Shown here: positions 1 through 11,880 of the stretch, piece by piece
Layout of the letters: the number at the start of each line of letters is the position of its first letter
How positions within the stretch are numbered: position 1 is the first letter of the stretch
Source of the DNA: Phorcus lineatus
Lineage: Eukaryota > Mollusca > Gastropoda > Trochida > Trochidae
Reading direction: 5' to 3'
Assembly (NCBI GenBank): GCA_921293015.1
Contig: OV121082.1
Span: 45,032,971 to 45,096,970, forward strand
DNA: 64,000 nucleotides
Notes under the pieces: model-generated
Told to the model about the DNA's origin: nothing
What the model saw: the letters and a program-made list of their open reading frames with translations, nothing else
The model's database searches: none
Position numbers and translations under genes: made by a program

Positions 1-1110
1 TCATTAATTTCCGAACATTGATAACGCCTTGGTGACCTTTTTTGTACGACGTTGACCTATATCTTGTGTTTCCACAAAATGTTAGCGGCACTGAGCGAAT
101 GCATAGCGTCAACTGCCGGGCATCAAGAGGGTTAAAGCTGCTCCTTCTGATTAAAAGACACTGACTCGTAATTGGTGACATTTTTTCTCTCAAAATTTTC
201 ATCATTTACCTAAAACAATGTGCTACTGCCCCTTTTAACTTGCACAATCCAGTTAACAATTATTTCTTTCAATCAACAGTACATGAATTCTGTTCGTTAA
301 TCATTAACTAGTAATGCCTGAATCACACAAAAGTAGTTCTTACTACATCCTTCTCTGTCCAAATATAATCGTAAAACAGCCTCAAATGGATAATAAAAGT
401 GTTACTTTTGTTTATGAATTTCTGAGCTTAAGCATATACCATACACTCAATAAAACATTGTGAAAAGTAAATGTGCAAGTTATGTATGCTGTTTAATAGT
501 CAAAATTTTGTCAAATCAGAAAAAAAATGTTCCTGCTATCATAGTATCAAATTTAATGTTATATATTCGTAACAAATATGATAAAATCATATGGGCTGGC
601 ATCTCCGATTCAGACATATCGACCTTGTTATGCTTCTGTCAGGAGTGTACATTATGACTGATATAGCTGGATAATAGGGTTTAATTGACAAACAAGGTGA
701 GATTTAATACAATACGGCTTAAGCTCTCTAGTGATGGAGTTTGCTGGGCTTCTGACTAAGTAAATTATCCATAATGCTTATCCTCAGCACAGTATCCTAG
801 CTAAGACATCTTGGATGCCATATACTATATGAGTGAAGTACTAAAAGGGGATCTTTAATGTAGATAGGTTGTCTGGAAATAAACCCTTATCTATTTTCAT
901 AGAGACAGATTTCGCTGACATTGATTAGTGTCTGAATATCTGATGTTATAAGGGTCATTAACTTTTCTTTTATATTAAGGAATACAGACAATTAATTACA
1001 ACAAATTCTATGAATAGAAAAATGCTTAAAGCATAAGAACTTAGGGATGAAATGGCACAATTGAGCTTCAGTTTCGATACGTATTGAAGAAGCCTCGGTT
1101 TGTTAGTTTT
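1..1110. other. AT-rich non-coding DNA
   Basis: No exon, RNA gene or repeat can be supported here. The open frame at 460-657 has no recognisable motif and a composition expected of AT-rich DNA. Confidence 0.5.
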
Positions 1111-1147
1111 CAGGGTCCTGTTGCACAAAACACTAAGGTGACCTTAA
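1111..1147 (+). repeat. dispersed repeat fragment, relative of 60697-60760
   Basis: About 36 bases around TTGCACAAAACACTAAGG match the stretch at 60697-60730 (TTGCATAAAACTCTAAGG) with only a few changes. The fragment is cut by the TTAA-flanked MITE that follows it, and the sequence resumes after the MITE with GTCACAAC, so the repeat was there first. The family is not identified. Confidence 0.55.
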
Positions 1148-1621
1148 AGAGCCACTCCGTGAGTTGTTGGAGTCATATATGTCAAATTTAATCAATGGTG
1201 TCATTTGATCGCCAAGTATCGACTGTTACCAAAAAAAACCACATTTTAAAGTTTATTGGCTTTGTATGGTGACAATATGAAGGTAGAACGTTGCAACTTT
1301 GATCGAAAACCGGACAGTGGAGCGCGTCAAATAGTCAAACGTAATTTTGCAGACTTATCTAAAACAGCCAGGAGGGCAGTTAGGAGTTGATAGTGTTTGT
1401 TAGGTTATATAACTAGTATCCATGTATATTGGACTTGATATCTACACCTTTGTGCATTTATAAGGCTGTTTTTAGATTTTCATGGAAACCAGTATTTGTC
1501 ATATATATGACTTTTGGACATGAAACGTTAAGATGTTTTGATTTTATAACACCACATATGACATTTGGGTTTGTATCAAAGGTAAATGAAATGTTATGAA
1601 AATCACGGAGTTGCTCTTTAA
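1144..1621. mobile_element. TTAA-flanked MITE, family A, copy 1
   Basis: A 470-bp non-coding element sits between two TTAA target-site copies (1144-1147 and 1618-1621). Its ends are inverted repeats: the left end reads AGAGCCACTCCGTGAG and the reverse complement of the right end reads AGAGCAACTCCGTGAT. A second copy with the same length class and the same TTAA flanks is at 45515-45978, and the interiors align along their whole length. TTAA duplication is the hallmark of the piggyBac superfamily. The assignment to piggyBac rests on that hallmark alone, as there is no transposase. Confidence 0.85.
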
Positions 1622-2135
1622 GTCACAACAAAACCACATTTTCCTTCAAATTTAAGTCTGACAAATACAAAACTTGCCAAAACTTTAAAAACAAATAAGG
1701 TGTCCGGAGTTCTACTGAATTGAGGAAATGAAGCTACGAGTAGAATTAGTCTTGCACACTTCTAGTCCTATTAATCATATATTTTTATTTTGCATGTGAA
1801 AGGGGACCCTTTATCAAATACATTGTTTTCGCCCGCATGGAAGATATAACCCATATAATCATGCAATAAAGGGCTAAATACAAGCTCAGATCTCTACTTG
1901 AAACTGAAAACTTAGGTTATGTTGGTTAAACATTGTATGACAAAGTTGTTTTTATGTCAAAACTCTTTGGCAAATACTTATATGTCTCTTGTCGATAAAA
2001 GGTATGATATGAAAAAACCCTTATAATACTATCAATGCCACATCTCCATCCTGTTATAACAACCACGCCAAATTGATTACCCAACATATAAATCTTCATA
2101 TTAACCTATGTTGAGGTCTGAGTCTGACAGAAGCA
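1622..2135. other. non-coding DNA
   Basis: AT-rich sequence with nothing recognisable. It leads into the promoter-like segment at 2150. Confidence 0.45.
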
Positions 2136-2149
2136 TACCCAAGGGGAAC

Positions 2150-2303
2150 ATATATAAATCCTGTCAGTTCTGTCTATACTGCTTCTACCACTAACTCATT
2201 CAGTGTCCGCTAGAACCGACAGCAGAAGAAGAGAGACCAATAAAGATCATACAAACGTTGCAAAGGAATAATCCTCTGTGCCTCAGAGGATCAGTTTACA
2301 GAT
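2150..2303 (+). promoter_or_regulatory. possible TATA promoter and leader exon
   Basis: A TATATAAAT box lies at about 2150. It is followed, at the usual 30-base spacing, by a purine-and-CT-rich leader of about 120 nt without an obvious open frame. The leader ends in AGAT followed by the strong splice donor GTAAGT (GT at 2304-2305). The composition is noticeably less AT-rich than the flanks. This is the arrangement of a 5-prime untranslated first exon of a plus-strand gene. No matching downstream coding exon was recognised, so it may be a chance combination. Confidence 0.3.
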
Positions 2304-2305
2304 GT

Positions 2306-3830
2306 AAGTCTTCAAGATACTCCTCATCGATTGGCAAGGTCCTGAGGCCACTTTTTGGCACTTTTTTTTACGAGGCAGCAGACAGTGAGGTGTAATGATA
2401 CACATTAATACTCATGAATAATGCAACAAGAATAATTTGACTGCTTGTCTTGAATTTGTAGATATCTTATTGCAAATGCAGAGATAAACTCGTTGTGAGC
2501 TTGGTACATTTTACGATATCTATTAGGAGACTCCGAGAGACAAGATTTCTAGATAAAAAGTTACCTATTGTTATATTTTGATTTTCACAATGAAGGAGTT
2601 GTTTCCTTAAAGTCTTGCATTTCTTAATTATTCCACTTGTAAATGCCCATAATCAGTAAATGTTTTTATCATTGAATTTGGTATTCTGGGCACACTTTTA
2701 ATCAAATTCTTTAAACCATAGTTGAAATTTATTAGCCCAAAGATCATTGTTGAAATGTCACAAGGTACGTCAACATGAGTGGATGATTTAAATGCCCACA
2801 TGTCCATGCTATCAGGCAATGTCATGACACTTTCCATAAACAGTTGGTAAAGATACTTTATTTCATTTTCATGGCCATTTGGAAAAGTTACAAAGGAATC
2901 TGCTAATGAAGTGCTAAAGTAACTTTCTCAAAAAATTTAATTTCACACAAGTACTTTTACAAATTGTGATGGTGTTGTTTGGAAAATGCTGTCAATTGTT
3001 TCTATGAAAAACCTCTAATTCCTTGGAGGGCAGTTCAATGGCAGAGCCAAGGTGAACATTAGATGCCACAAGGACTCTAGATAGAAAGGTAGCCTTTGTT
3101 AAAAGGGTTTGATATCACATTCAAGATGTTTATATTGTTTGTTGGATAAAACACATACATGATTGAAACAGTTGGGTGTGTATAGAATAACAGCTTGCTG
3201 TCATGACTCTATGGCCCAATGTCCCATTTATAAAGGATACACTTTCTGTATTTTGCCCAAATTTGACCAAAATGACAAACTCTTTTCAAAGAAATTAACT
3301 CCAAAACATCATTGTCTCAAGGCCTGACTGTTTGTCCATGAGATACTGATACTGATATACATTTTCCAATCCTTGAACACCTATGACGTTAAGAATCTAC
3401 TTGTTTACTTCAGTCATAAATTACGACTTTTACTTGTTTATTGTCACTTTTGTGAACCGATATGCACTAAGACTCTTATCTAAAGAAACAGCAACTATGT
3501 CTCTATTGAATAAAACCATTATTTGATTCCAATAACATACTCTGTGGCCCTTTAAGAGTCTACTTATTTACATCTGCTATTCAAATAGGATCACATTGAG
3601 TCTATAATATTTGGTCAAAGGTAACACCACCAGATTTGAGGTTTCAGTGTGGTAAAGGAATCAAACTCTATAACAGAACAGCTATTGGATCCGGTCACCC
3701 ATCTGGTGCTCAGCCACACCAATCCCTGCTGAACCTCATCGCATATTTGACAAAAGTAATCTAAGAACATGATCATGTGTGACCTTAGAGTGTAATAACA
3801 CCATTATGTAGTTTCAGCAACCTCCAAGTC
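2306..3830. other. non-coding DNA
   Basis: Nothing recognisable on either strand. If 2150-2303 is a real first exon, this would be the start of its intron. Confidence 0.45.
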
Positions 3831-3888
3831 AGGGCGCCTTCCCTTCGAATACCTCTACGGTAGTTGCCCTGCCTTCACTTGCGGGGGC

Positions 3889-3915
3889 ATTGTTGTCAAG
3901 AATCTTGACAACAAT
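3889..3915. repeat. 27-bp palindrome
   Basis: Thirteen bases ATTGTTGTCAAGA are followed by one centre base and then their exact reverse complement. It is the first of three hairpins within 450 bp (see also 3938-3981 and 4282-4322), with a CRE octamer at 3922-3929 just beside it. Confidence 0.85.
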
Positions 3916-3937
3916 AGGAATTGACGTCATCGATAGT

Positions 3938-3981
3938 CTCGAACCAAATTGTTAGTTTACATACAAATAACTTGGTTCGAG
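3938..3981. repeat. hairpin with 10-bp arms
   Basis: CTCGAACCAA at 3938-3947 pairs with TTGGTTCGAG at 3972-3981 across a 24-nt loop. Looser pairing continues inward. Confidence 0.8.
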
Positions 3982-4281
3982 AGTATGTTTTAAGCGTTAC
4001 GCTTATGAAATTCTCTGATTATAACCAAAGTCCGTGTAATTTGCTTCAAATAAAATTTTTTATTTGATGAGTATATGGCGGACAATTTGTTATGTTTCAA
4101 CAATTCAGAGAAAACTTAGTAAAATAACAAAAAGTTTCGTTTGCCGTACTCATTTCTTGAGTCGTTGTTCGGAGTTGCATTGTGAATCCTATGAGTTAGG
4201 AGCTTCACTTTTAGAGCGCGACATCAATCGTTGGTTGCACGCGCTGTGTTAGAGTTTTTTCACCTTGAAGCCTTCTGATGG

Positions 4282-4322
4282 CAGCGAGTATATTAGTGAC
4301 GTCACGGAGCGGATACTCGCTG
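4282..4322. repeat. hairpin enclosing a CRE octamer
   Basis: CAGCGAGTAT (4282-4291) pairs with ATACTCGCTG (4313-4322). The loop carries TGACGTCA at 4297-4304. The region 4064-4252 is open in one frame on the plus strand but shows no domain. Confidence 0.8.
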
Positions 4323-4686
4323 TCTGGAGCTAGTAGTTTCAGAATATCTGGTGCTAATAGCCTACTTACATAACACTAGCATTATAATAAGTCTTGTCAC
4401 CAGCTTATCCATTAGGCTTGAATTACAAGCATTACAATACAAAGATTCTCACAGCAAATCTGCTGTTGATTGGAACATATTCATAAATCTAATCAATGAT
4501 GCCCAAAGTATATATACTTGTAGGGGATCACATGTTGATGTTAAAAATTCATCTTAAAAATTTCTTATCCCTTTCTTCATTCATAATAGTTTTAGAGAAA
4601 TTCAGAATTTCAACTAAATTCAACCTATCAAAAGTGCTGATATTTTTATCAGTTATTTAACCAATTACTCGTATCATTCAAATGAT

Positions 4687-5072
4687 ATCAATAATAAGGA
4701 TGGGTATCGCTCCTCATTTCCGTATTGCAATATATTGGTACTTGTCATTTTTTAGTTTTTCCAAACTCTCTCGACTAAAAAGCAGTTTTTGGAACAGTGA
4801 TCAATGCTCACCTGGCCCGTCGTTTTGTAAAGAGAGATAATTCAGTGGCTGCTTTCTGACTGTTACATGTCTGTGCTATTTTCACTTAACACTTGTGTTA
4901 CAAATTTCATTAAAATCACAAATTTGGGTTACGTTTTTCTGTAATTTCACACAAAAGTTGTTAATTTCAAAACCTCTGATATATTGGATATTTTCAGAAG
5001 AGTGTACCGGTATGTATCGCGGTGTTTCTGTATTGCAATATACCGATAATACCGCGCACCCTTAATCAATAA
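4687..5072. mobile_element. hAT-like MITE with 8-bp target duplication
   Basis: A 370-bp element (4695-5064) is flanked on both sides by the exact 8-bp direct repeat ATCAATAA (4687-4694 and 5065-5072). Its ends are inverted: TAAGGATGGGTATCG on the left, TAAGGGTGCGCGGTAT on the reverse complement of the right. Inside both ends is a further inverted block around TATTGCAATATA. Eight-bp duplications are typical of hAT transposons, and an A/T-rich end with GGGTG is common in hAT-derived MITEs. There is no coding potential. Confidence 0.8.
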
Positions 5073-5868
5073 CAATAAAGACCTGAGCAAATGTCTTTGC
5101 TGAGTGAGGAGGAGGTGTCACCTATGACAGATCCTGTAAAATATGTAGAAACATCCAGCTGTTGTTACAATTGTAAATATACATGACTTACGTGAAATAA
5201 AAACTATTACTTATAATAACTTGCACCGATAAGTTCCTATCTTTTATTTCACCATTATTGCTCCTGAGTGAAATAAGCTTGCTGTACTTTGCCAGGCAGA
5301 CATTCACTGCAGATGGTAATTGTATCATATTTTCCCCTTTGACAGATCAATTGTCATCTCAGTCTGCCAAACTTCTTCAACATAATTACTGAAGTGTCAT
5401 CAAGTCTGAGAACATCTATTTCATGATTTCATGTCGGAAATATGACAGAATATCAATACACTGGTAGACAAAGAATCCTTATATTCAAATAGTTACTGCT
5501 GATTTGGCAAATCTATTGGTAGAGTTTTGCCAAAAGTATCCATTGTAAACAGGAAAGACAAGTAAATTACGAATCACTCGGAAACTGTCTGGTTTTACTG
5601 ATGAAGAGGACATGAAATCTCAATAGACTATAACCTACAATACGTTGAAACTCAATTAAACAGTTCCTTGAATGATTTGAAAGAGTTCAACCCGACTAGG
5701 GCAACTCGTATGGGGTTTCCTGACAGGGTGATGTGAATGTTGACTTGATGTAGTAGATATTTAGATACCAAAACCCACTACGTTTAAGTGTTATGAAACT
5801 TTGAACTTAATCAGTGGTTGAATTGAGTTAGAGTTGAGCAATTTGAAGTCATATTCATAAAGAAACCC
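5073..5868. other. non-coding DNA between two elements
   Basis: No exon or repeat could be supported. Confidence 0.45.
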
Positions 5869-8825
5869 TTAAAGTGCAACTCCCGGGTGATTTGGCTCCA
5901 AAATGTTCCGTCTATATACACTTTGCTTCGCATGTACATCTAATAGACGTGAAAAACACATTTATTAGTTAAAAGTCATCAATATCACATATACCTTAGC
6001 TATTCGGATGAAGGATGTTTTTAGAAAATCGTAAAAGAAGTTGAAAACTCCACCGTTTACGTCGCTATTTTGACGTGTCGGCCATCTTACTTTACGATAA
6101 ACACCGGGAAAACCTCGATTTCGTCCTATGGAATGTGTGACGTCACCTGTGGAAAACAGATGGCCTCTGTCGTATCTTTACACTGTCAGACAATGAAATA
6201 GCGCGGATTGTAGCAGCCATACCAGTCGACCAATTTATATAAAAATTGGCAAGATATCTCCTTATGAACTTCTGACGCAATAGTAAAAAGGAAATAAAAT
6301 AAAAATGACGATAAAGATGAATAAATGTCCATTACATAACCCGGAAGTGAGTCTCTTCATATGTTGAACTCGAACGTCAAAACAGTGCTAACTTCGGTCG
6401 AAAAGACATCGGGTAACGTACGTGTTTTTACAAATGCCCTTGCCAATGTAAGGACAATGATGATTTAAACAAACATATTTTGTGTAACTGTATTTCTGTC
6501 GTTTGATTTAGCGAAATGCCGCTCGTTACGTAAGTCAACTTGCACGTACGTACAACGCAGCAAAATACACGAGTGTGAAATAATTCAATGTATCGTGGAC
6601 AGATTCAAAATGAAATTACCAGCTGCATACTTTTTATTTATCATAAAATTGAAAATTATGATAACATTTTACGAATGCATAGTAAAATCATAATAACTTG
6701 TGGTGGTTGAATCTGGCAATTTTTTTCAATTATTTGCTGACTTCATTAAATGATTTATTTGTGCATGGCCGATGTTCGATATGGAATTTTATTGTAAGCT
6801 TTCCATGTTTTAAAATCCATGACCAGTCTTTTTTTTTTTCTGACCAAACACAAAAATTATCAAATATTCTGAACCTTCATTCATTCTTTCGTCCATTTTT
6901 CATATTACCTGGAATGTTGGAATTGGAATGAAGCTGATCAATCGCCCTTCACCTATTCACTAGGAATTAGGATTAAAAAAAAAGATTAAAATATATAAAT
7001 TTAATAAATATTAAAATAAAATATATGATATTACAAACAATGGTATTGACAACAGAACTACAGTGAAATAATGTTCCAAAAATTGGTGCAATTAATTTTT
7101 CTTTCTTTTTTGGTGTTGCAACAAAATTAGATAAATGATTATATTAAGTTAACATATAATAAATAAGAATGCTCAAGCACAGTGTTTTGTTTGTGATGTT
7201 ATTTACTTGCATATTAACAGCACACAAAATTCCCTTGTTTGCTTTAATTGCTATTTTTCTTCTAAATATTAACTTTAACTAAGCATTGCCTTATACAATA
7301 AAATAAACTGCTATGGATGCTGAATAAATTCATGCATTGATGTCTATAACCAAGATATTTAACTAATTCAATAAAAAAAAATTTTGTGTTCAGTCATCTT
7401 AAGACATCTGTGTACAAAAAAGCGTTTTTGTTTCAAGACACTCCACCCCAAATATCATAAAAAGTCATCATTCTGTCACAGCATTTACATACTGCTCAAG
7501 TGAATACTATTTTGACAATTTAATAAAATATAGATTATAAATGCATGTGATAAGATTCATATTACAAAAATAGAATAACCCATATATTTTTGTATGTCAG
7601 TCTTAATGTTATGTTATTCGAAATAAAGGGGGGGGGGGGGGGGGGGGGGGGGAATGCATTGAGATGATTGACTATATTTTGAAAGTCAAGTTTGGCACAC
7701 AGAATAATTGGGCTTTACATAATTTCCAAGCTTTGCAAAAAATTATATTTAATTTCCTGATTAGGGAGAATAATTTAAGCAATATTTGATATTGAATCTG
7801 ATTGAATAAATTAAATTTTATAAATCCCTTCTGTTTAAATAATAATAACATTTATTTGATTCACTCTATTTTTCTTTGTATTTATAGTTCATTTACAAAA
7901 AAATGTTGAAATAATCAAAGTATATATCATTTTGAAATTTAGAGTTGAAAGACTAAAATGTAAATGGTGTCATCTGGTAATTTTTCACCCTTAATTCTAA
8001 TTCTAATTCTAATATCAACAACAAATTATCTTTGTTCATATCATAGATATGATTTTGTAATTTACTCAAAATCCCCAGTACAACAAATTAAATACCGATT
8101 GTTCAAATGTTTTTTTCATACACTTGTACTGATGTAGATTGAGGCCGCCTTTCGAAAGTCACGGCAGCGAAATATAAACAAAACTCGGCGAAAGACGAGA
8201 GCTGCGTTCGAGAGACGTACGATGACAAATCAGCTGTTTCATTGAGGCTGAAAAACGAAGTGATATTGATACATTCGACAGTTAACTGACGAAGAATTTT
8301 TTTAAGGAAAATTATAACAAGGAGTCACTCACCGGTGTTTTTAATTGGGTGCATTACCCGTGTAGACACAGTGTAAAGCAGTGGTTTGAGACTGCGAATT
8401 TATCATACGAATTGTTTCCATAATTACGTATAAAAGTCATCAAAAGCCTTTTCCTTTTTTCTTAATTTTCGTACAGCACTTATATTAAAAAAACATCACC
8501 CTAAAACGTTCTGAGTTTTCAATAGCTACGAGAACACGATCACCTAATTATGAAATGTGGTGTTGTTTACATTTGTTATGGCGGCTACGTCACGTGTGTT
8601 TTCCACAGTTGACGTCACATCCGGTTGATTTCACGGAACAACACGATCGGGAAGGCAATTTACTATCCTTTTTTCAATTGAAATTATTAACATAATCAAG
8701 TTATCTAAACTTGTTAAAACCTGACGTAAAATCAATTCAAGAAGGATATATTATGAAAACATGCACATAACTGTACAATTTGGCTTAGTTAAATAAGGTG
8801 ATTTTACCCGGGAGCCCCACTTTAA
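5869..8825. mobile_element. 2.95-kb TTAA-flanked non-autonomous element
   Basis: TTAA at 5869-5872 and 8822-8825 bound a 2949-bp segment. Its termini are inverted: AGTGCAACTCCCGGGT on the left, AGTGGGGCTCCCGGGT on the reverse complement of the right. About 250 bp inside each end is a further inverted match, built around GTGACGTCACCTGTGGAAAA on the left and its counterpart near 8590-8617 on the right, with an ATGGCGG core on the right arm. The inverted arms are thus long (a few hundred bp) but diverged. The interior (about 6600-8100) is extremely AT-rich and shows no transposase. The frame at 6698-6931 is low-complexity. It could also be a smaller element with an unrelated insertion in its middle. 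Confidence 0.65.
7628..7652 (+). repeat. 25-nt G homopolymer
   Basis: An uninterrupted run of 25 G stands in very AT-rich DNA inside the 5869-8825 element. Such a run can form intramolecular G-quadruplexes, and its exact length is liable to sequencing error. Confidence 0.9.
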
Positions 8826-11000
8826 GAGGTGACATTTTCTATGCTATTCCATGTGTACATATTTTTCATCTTTGATTGGCATTTTAGAAGTCTTAGAGTT
8901 AAAAAAAACAGGTTATATGTAACGTCAACTTCTTTATTGCAAGAAATTCAATGCAATAGAGAAGTTTACTATAAAAATCTGGATTCCCCCTGTACATAAT
9001 TTTGTCTTTGTAATCAGAATTCACTTTTATTTATTGTGAATATTAATTAAAGCAGCATTATTCAGGAGAAAAGTTAAAAATAGATTTTAGGGTCTGGCCA
9101 CTATGAGTGTCTACAGGCACCAAATCTAATTAAAAATCCCATGGACCAAGGTGCCTGTACGCAGAATTTCATCATATCTCTACTGCTTAAGGTTTTTTTG
9201 GTAAGATGATAAATGTTTATTTGGGCAAGGTCTACGTGCATGGTTCATATTAAACAGCTAATCAAAACTACAATATAATTCAATCTGCAAAGTTATCTGT
9301 AAACAATATTTCAACTCTTTAGAATAATTGGTTCTGTAGAAGATGACAAAAAAGCAAAACGTTTACAGACAGCTGCATAAACAGATTATGGATGCCATAC
9401 AATGCTATGCCATAAGCCAGTTGGTCTTTTGGACCAGATGAGCCAAAACTGTTGACTTAATTTATTAAAACACTGATGAGATCCACAAACCTTATTAATC
9501 AGACCCAAATGCTTCCCTCAGGCACTTAAACAGAACACATCTGGACATAGAGTTGCTATTTCAGACTGGATCTTTAGAAAATTGCACCAATCATACTATC
9601 TCTTTCCTTAAATCTGCCAAGAGTCAGACAAATGCTCTTTTTCATTCATCAAACTGCTTTAGTCAGGGACAACAGATACGAAGGCTCTCCCTCCCCTTTA
9701 AATCCCAATCCATCACATGGCATTATAACTGTCACTGAAGGGTACATGCATAACTTTATCAAATGATCCCAGTGAGCTTATGGATCCACAAATCTGTTTC
9801 TACCCCTTATATTGTTAATGATGATGTGGTATCAATAACCAAAACATTACCAGTAACTACATTAAGATATTTGTTTTGAAACTGAATGCATCAGTAGCAC
9901 TAATATTGTCACATTAATGGTCTTTGACATTAACATATCAATTAAATCACAACTTAAATACCTGATGAGGGAGTAAGCATACATTCTGTGAGGTCATTTA
10001 CGTTTACATTATAGACAATGTTACACAGAAATCTTGCTGTCCTCAAAATATCATCCGCTCTTTATGAAATTCATATTACGAAGTTTATATCAATCTATTT
10101 TTGAAAAGTAAATGATATTTTTCAATAGCGGTATAAGAAGTTTTCAATATTTATTTGCAGAAGCAAATGACTTTAATTTAAAACCATATGCAAGAAATCA
10201 CTGGTATTAAGTGGGGAAATGAAAAGTCTTCTTTGTTGCAGCCTGATGTTGTGCTTGAATGAACACCATCATTCAATATTTCAAATAAAAGCTCAAGAAT
10301 TTCAGCTAAAGTTGCAGATCTCGCCAGCCTAAGTTTTTAACTTGTTTTTCAAGTTCTCCATTACAGTAAAAGCTTTCAAGGAAAATTGCTGTTATAACTG
10401 GCTCAAAGATATCCCACTTCATGACTTGAAAGTAATCTTTCAAATGTCAGCTTCTTCGAATCCTGTTTAAACTGAGAGAACCAAAAAATACCAAGTTTTG
10501 GAACATATTTAAGAAACCTTCTCCTCTCAACAAAGAAAACTTCATATTGTTTGAGGGTTTTTTTACTTTCTGCCAAGGTGAAAAGATTCTTATGTGATGT
10601 TAACTCTTAGAAAACCGATAACTTGGAAACAATGAAATGCTTGAAAAACCAAGGATCTCTTTACAAAATATTGATTTAAGCTGTCTAAAACTAGAGCAAA
10701 CTAGATGAGCATTTGCGGGACACTGCAAAAGCAGAGTAGCCCAAAAATTGAGGGTTCTGTCCTCCCCTGTACTGCCTTCTTCACAGACACAATAAAATGG
10801 GCATTTAAAAAAAAAAAAGTTGAGTTTCTAGTTTTGGTGACAGGTACATTTTCTATAACATTGAATTTGTTCGTTGACTGATTTCTGGGAATAAGAATTT
10901 GGTAATGATTCAAATTGAATTGAATTAAAGTGAGCAGTTACTAATAAAAAGACTTTTCTCCATTGTGGTTGTTATAGATATGTAACACTCGACTCCATGG
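8826..11000. other. non-coding DNA
   Basis: No splice-bounded coding stretch was recognised. The open frames at 9553-9738 (plus) and 10701-10913 (minus) lack any domain and look like chance frames. A 12-nt A run lies near 10808. Confidence 0.45.
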
Positions 11001-11001
11001 C

Positions 11002-11534
11002 AGGCCTCAAATCTGTGGCGGATTTCCAAATCTATGGCAGATTTTCAAATGCCTGACATTTGTACCTTTTTTTGCATTATTCTCCAATGATTAACCAAAC
11101 CTTACGCTAGACAAACTTACCCTAAAATTCGTCGACAGGAATCCAAGGGTTACAAAAGATATTCTTTCAATATCTTAGGGCTAAAGAAGACAGACTCACA
11201 GAGGGCTAAAAAGATCCTACAAAATAAACACAATTGATGTGGCATGAAGATGCAAATGTCTTATTTACATGTAAGGTATTGTTTAATGTATTTTCGTAAT
11301 TGGGATATGGACTCTTATTATTTGTTCGTTATCCGTTTGCAACATCTCTCTATGACTTTCCTAATTATTACGCTTGCGACGCAATTGGGCCTTACGTCGG
11401 GAGGAGTTAGCTATTATGACGTCATCGCACAATGACATCACTTAGCATGACGTCATGAAACAGTCTAACAATCAAACAAGCCACAGATAAGGAAATCCAC
11501 CATAGATTAGAGACTCGCCACAGATCTGAGTCCT
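11002..11534. mobile_element. TIR element with about 43-bp inverted ends
   Basis: The left end at 11002-11047 (with AATCTGTGGCGGATTTCC) matches the reverse complement of the right end at about 11488-11534 (with GATCTGTGGCGAGTCTCT) at roughly four bases in five over some 43 bp. The interior carries two CRE octamers, at 11417-11424 and 11448-11455. I could not identify a convincing target-site duplication, so the exact ends and superfamily are uncertain. Confidence 0.6.
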
Positions 11535-11639
11535 ATAGATATATAATTTTGCTCAAGTTTACTGACATGAGTCATGAGACATCGTTCACATGCTGAAATC
11601 GTATGCAGCTTGCACCATAGACGGTGAGAATACTTTAAT

Positions 11640-11880
11640 TGTTGTATTGTAAATTGCTCTCAATAGTTCATATGAGCTACCATGTGAAACTTTGTACTTT
11701 GAGTGTATTTGTCATGTCAAGCTGTTTATGAGTTTTGCATGTCTTTGCACTTTTAGTTGATTTAAATGCACATGTGCAGAATGTTATATGAAACCATGAT
11801 ATATTTGTATGAATGAAATGAATCTATATTTATGAAATCTTTATTTATAAAATAAACTTGTCATTTTGTATCTATTAACA
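11640..11880 (+). repeat. possible retroelement 3-prime tail
   Basis: A T/G-rich stretch ends in GAATGAAATGAATC-type short repeats, followed by AAAATAAACTTG near 11850-11865. This resembles the 3-prime untranslated end of a LINE copy. No reverse transcriptase remnant is visible, so the call is weak. Confidence 0.2.

Noticed and set aside
4064-4252. 62-codon plus-strand frame
   Set aside because: It lies inside the hairpin-rich segment and has no domain or splice evidence.
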